Origin: Bradyrhizobium sp. CCBAU 53421
Lineage (GTDB): Bacteria > Pseudomonadota > Alphaproteobacteria > Rhizobiales > Xanthobacteraceae
DNA: 64,000 bases
Assembly: GCF_015291625.1 (NCBI RefSeq)
Contig: NZ_CP030047.1
Span: 1,116,001 to 1,180,000, forward strand
Direction: 5' to 3'
Below, in pieces: positions 63,671-64,000 of this stretch (positions are counted from its first letter, which is position 1; each line of letters begins with the position of its first letter). The position numbers and the translations under genes are program-made. Under the pieces are notes generated by a model that saw nothing but the letters and a program-made list of their open reading frames with translations, did not search any database and had not been told where the DNA came from.

Positions 63671-64000
63671 TTATGGTGCCTCGATGCTGGCGCGCGCCTG
63701 TTCCTGGACCATGAACTGGGCCCGCGCGAGTTCGGCAAAACGCCCACCTTTCGCCACCAGTTCATCGAAAGTTCCGCTTTCGATCACCCGTCCCTGGTCG
63801 AACAGCAGGATGCGGGTGGCGTGGCGGATGGTCGAGAGACGGTGTGCGATCACGAAGGTGGTTCGGCCCTTCATCACTTCATCGAGAGCAGCATTGACCT
63901 TGGCCTCGGTGACGGCGTCGAGTGCGCTGGTTGCCTCGTCGAGGATCAGGATCGGCGGATCCTTGAGCAGCGCACGCGCGATCGACAGCCGCTGACGCTC
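63671..64000 (-). CDS. ABC exporter C-terminal fragment, NdvA (cyclic glucan exporter)-like
   Basis: The last 109 residues of an ABC protein running off the window's right edge: [12 protein letters not shown] (after the signature), [20 protein letters not shown] (Walker B and D-loop), [16 protein letters not shown] (H-loop), and [20 protein letters not shown]. The ending resembles the beta-1,2-glucan exporter NdvA of rhizobia. The fused membrane domain is expected to the right. Another MsbA-type exporter is the main alternative. Confidence 0.65.
   Translation of the reverse strand, partial: ERQRLSIARALLKDPPILILDEATSALDAVTEAKVNAALDEVMKGRTTFVIAHRLSTIRHATRILLFDQGRVIESGTFDELVAKGGRFAELARAQFMVQEQARASIEAP

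Overview
The window looks like a chromosomal stretch of an alphaproteobacterium of the Bradyrhizobium group. The basis is the high GC content, the protein sequence character (CysD of the SLGKDS type, DUF2849/DUF934 sulfite reductase cluster, TrcR/DUF1013, TAXI-TRAP with DUF1850, CheB-CheR-HWE kinase hybrids), and many palindromic intergenic repeats of the kinds I associate with Bradyrhizobium. This is inference from sequence alone. About 61 protein genes are supported. I saw no rRNA, tRNA, CRISPR array, prophage, transposase or integrase. This is mostly core genome.

Layout. 1-9.7 kb: sulfate assimilation. A partial cysD points left from an AT-rich divergent region; cysG-DUF2849-cysI-DUF934-cysH, then a sulfate ABC transporter (sbp-cysT-cysW-cysA), point right. 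Together they import sulfate, reduce APS to sulfite and sulfite to sulfide, and make the siroheme needed. 10-14.4 kb: a CAP-domain lipoprotein, a patatin phospholipase, 3-hydroxybutyrate dehydrogenase and a polysaccharide flippase. 14.6-20.8 kb: a sensory island made of a stand-alone CheB with a Cys/His tail, a 1174-residue CheB-CheR-PAS-HWE kinase and a single-domain response regulator, with no chemoreceptor or CheA. 20.8-31.4 kb: a DsbD-alpha-like protein, YqgE/AlgH, a TauD-type dioxygenase, two SDRs, a CsbD-like protein, an SGNH-fold protein that has lost catalytic residues, an MltB-type transglycosylase, and a MerR regulator divergent from an Old Yellow Enzyme with a textbook MerR operator. 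31.5-43.4 kb: galU, divergent oxyR/katG, an aldo/keto reductase, a thioesterase, a NUDIX hydrolase, secreted proteins, a CitE-like lyase, and a pseudo-receiver/degenerate EAL protein. 44-48.6 kb: TAXI-TRAP transporter, DUF1850 and an SDR. 48.8-64 kb: a Na+/H+ antiporter, a TPR/LprI-like protein, prpE, an acyltransferase, trcR, ispH-thrB-rnhA, a peroxiredoxin, DUF924, fadD, a D,D-carboxypeptidase and the end of an NdvA-like ABC exporter.

The most distinctive feature that gene annotation does not explain is the dense set of intergenic hairpin repeats. Several sit directly against stop codons in a fixed orientation, some supply the stop codon, and both binding-protein/permease junctions in the window carry one. 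The other items most worth checking are the pseudo-SGNH protein, the degenerate REC-EAL protein, the CheB/CheR/HWE island, the twin AT-rich palindromes upstream of cysG, and the divergent transglycosylase-like protein at 38964-40160.
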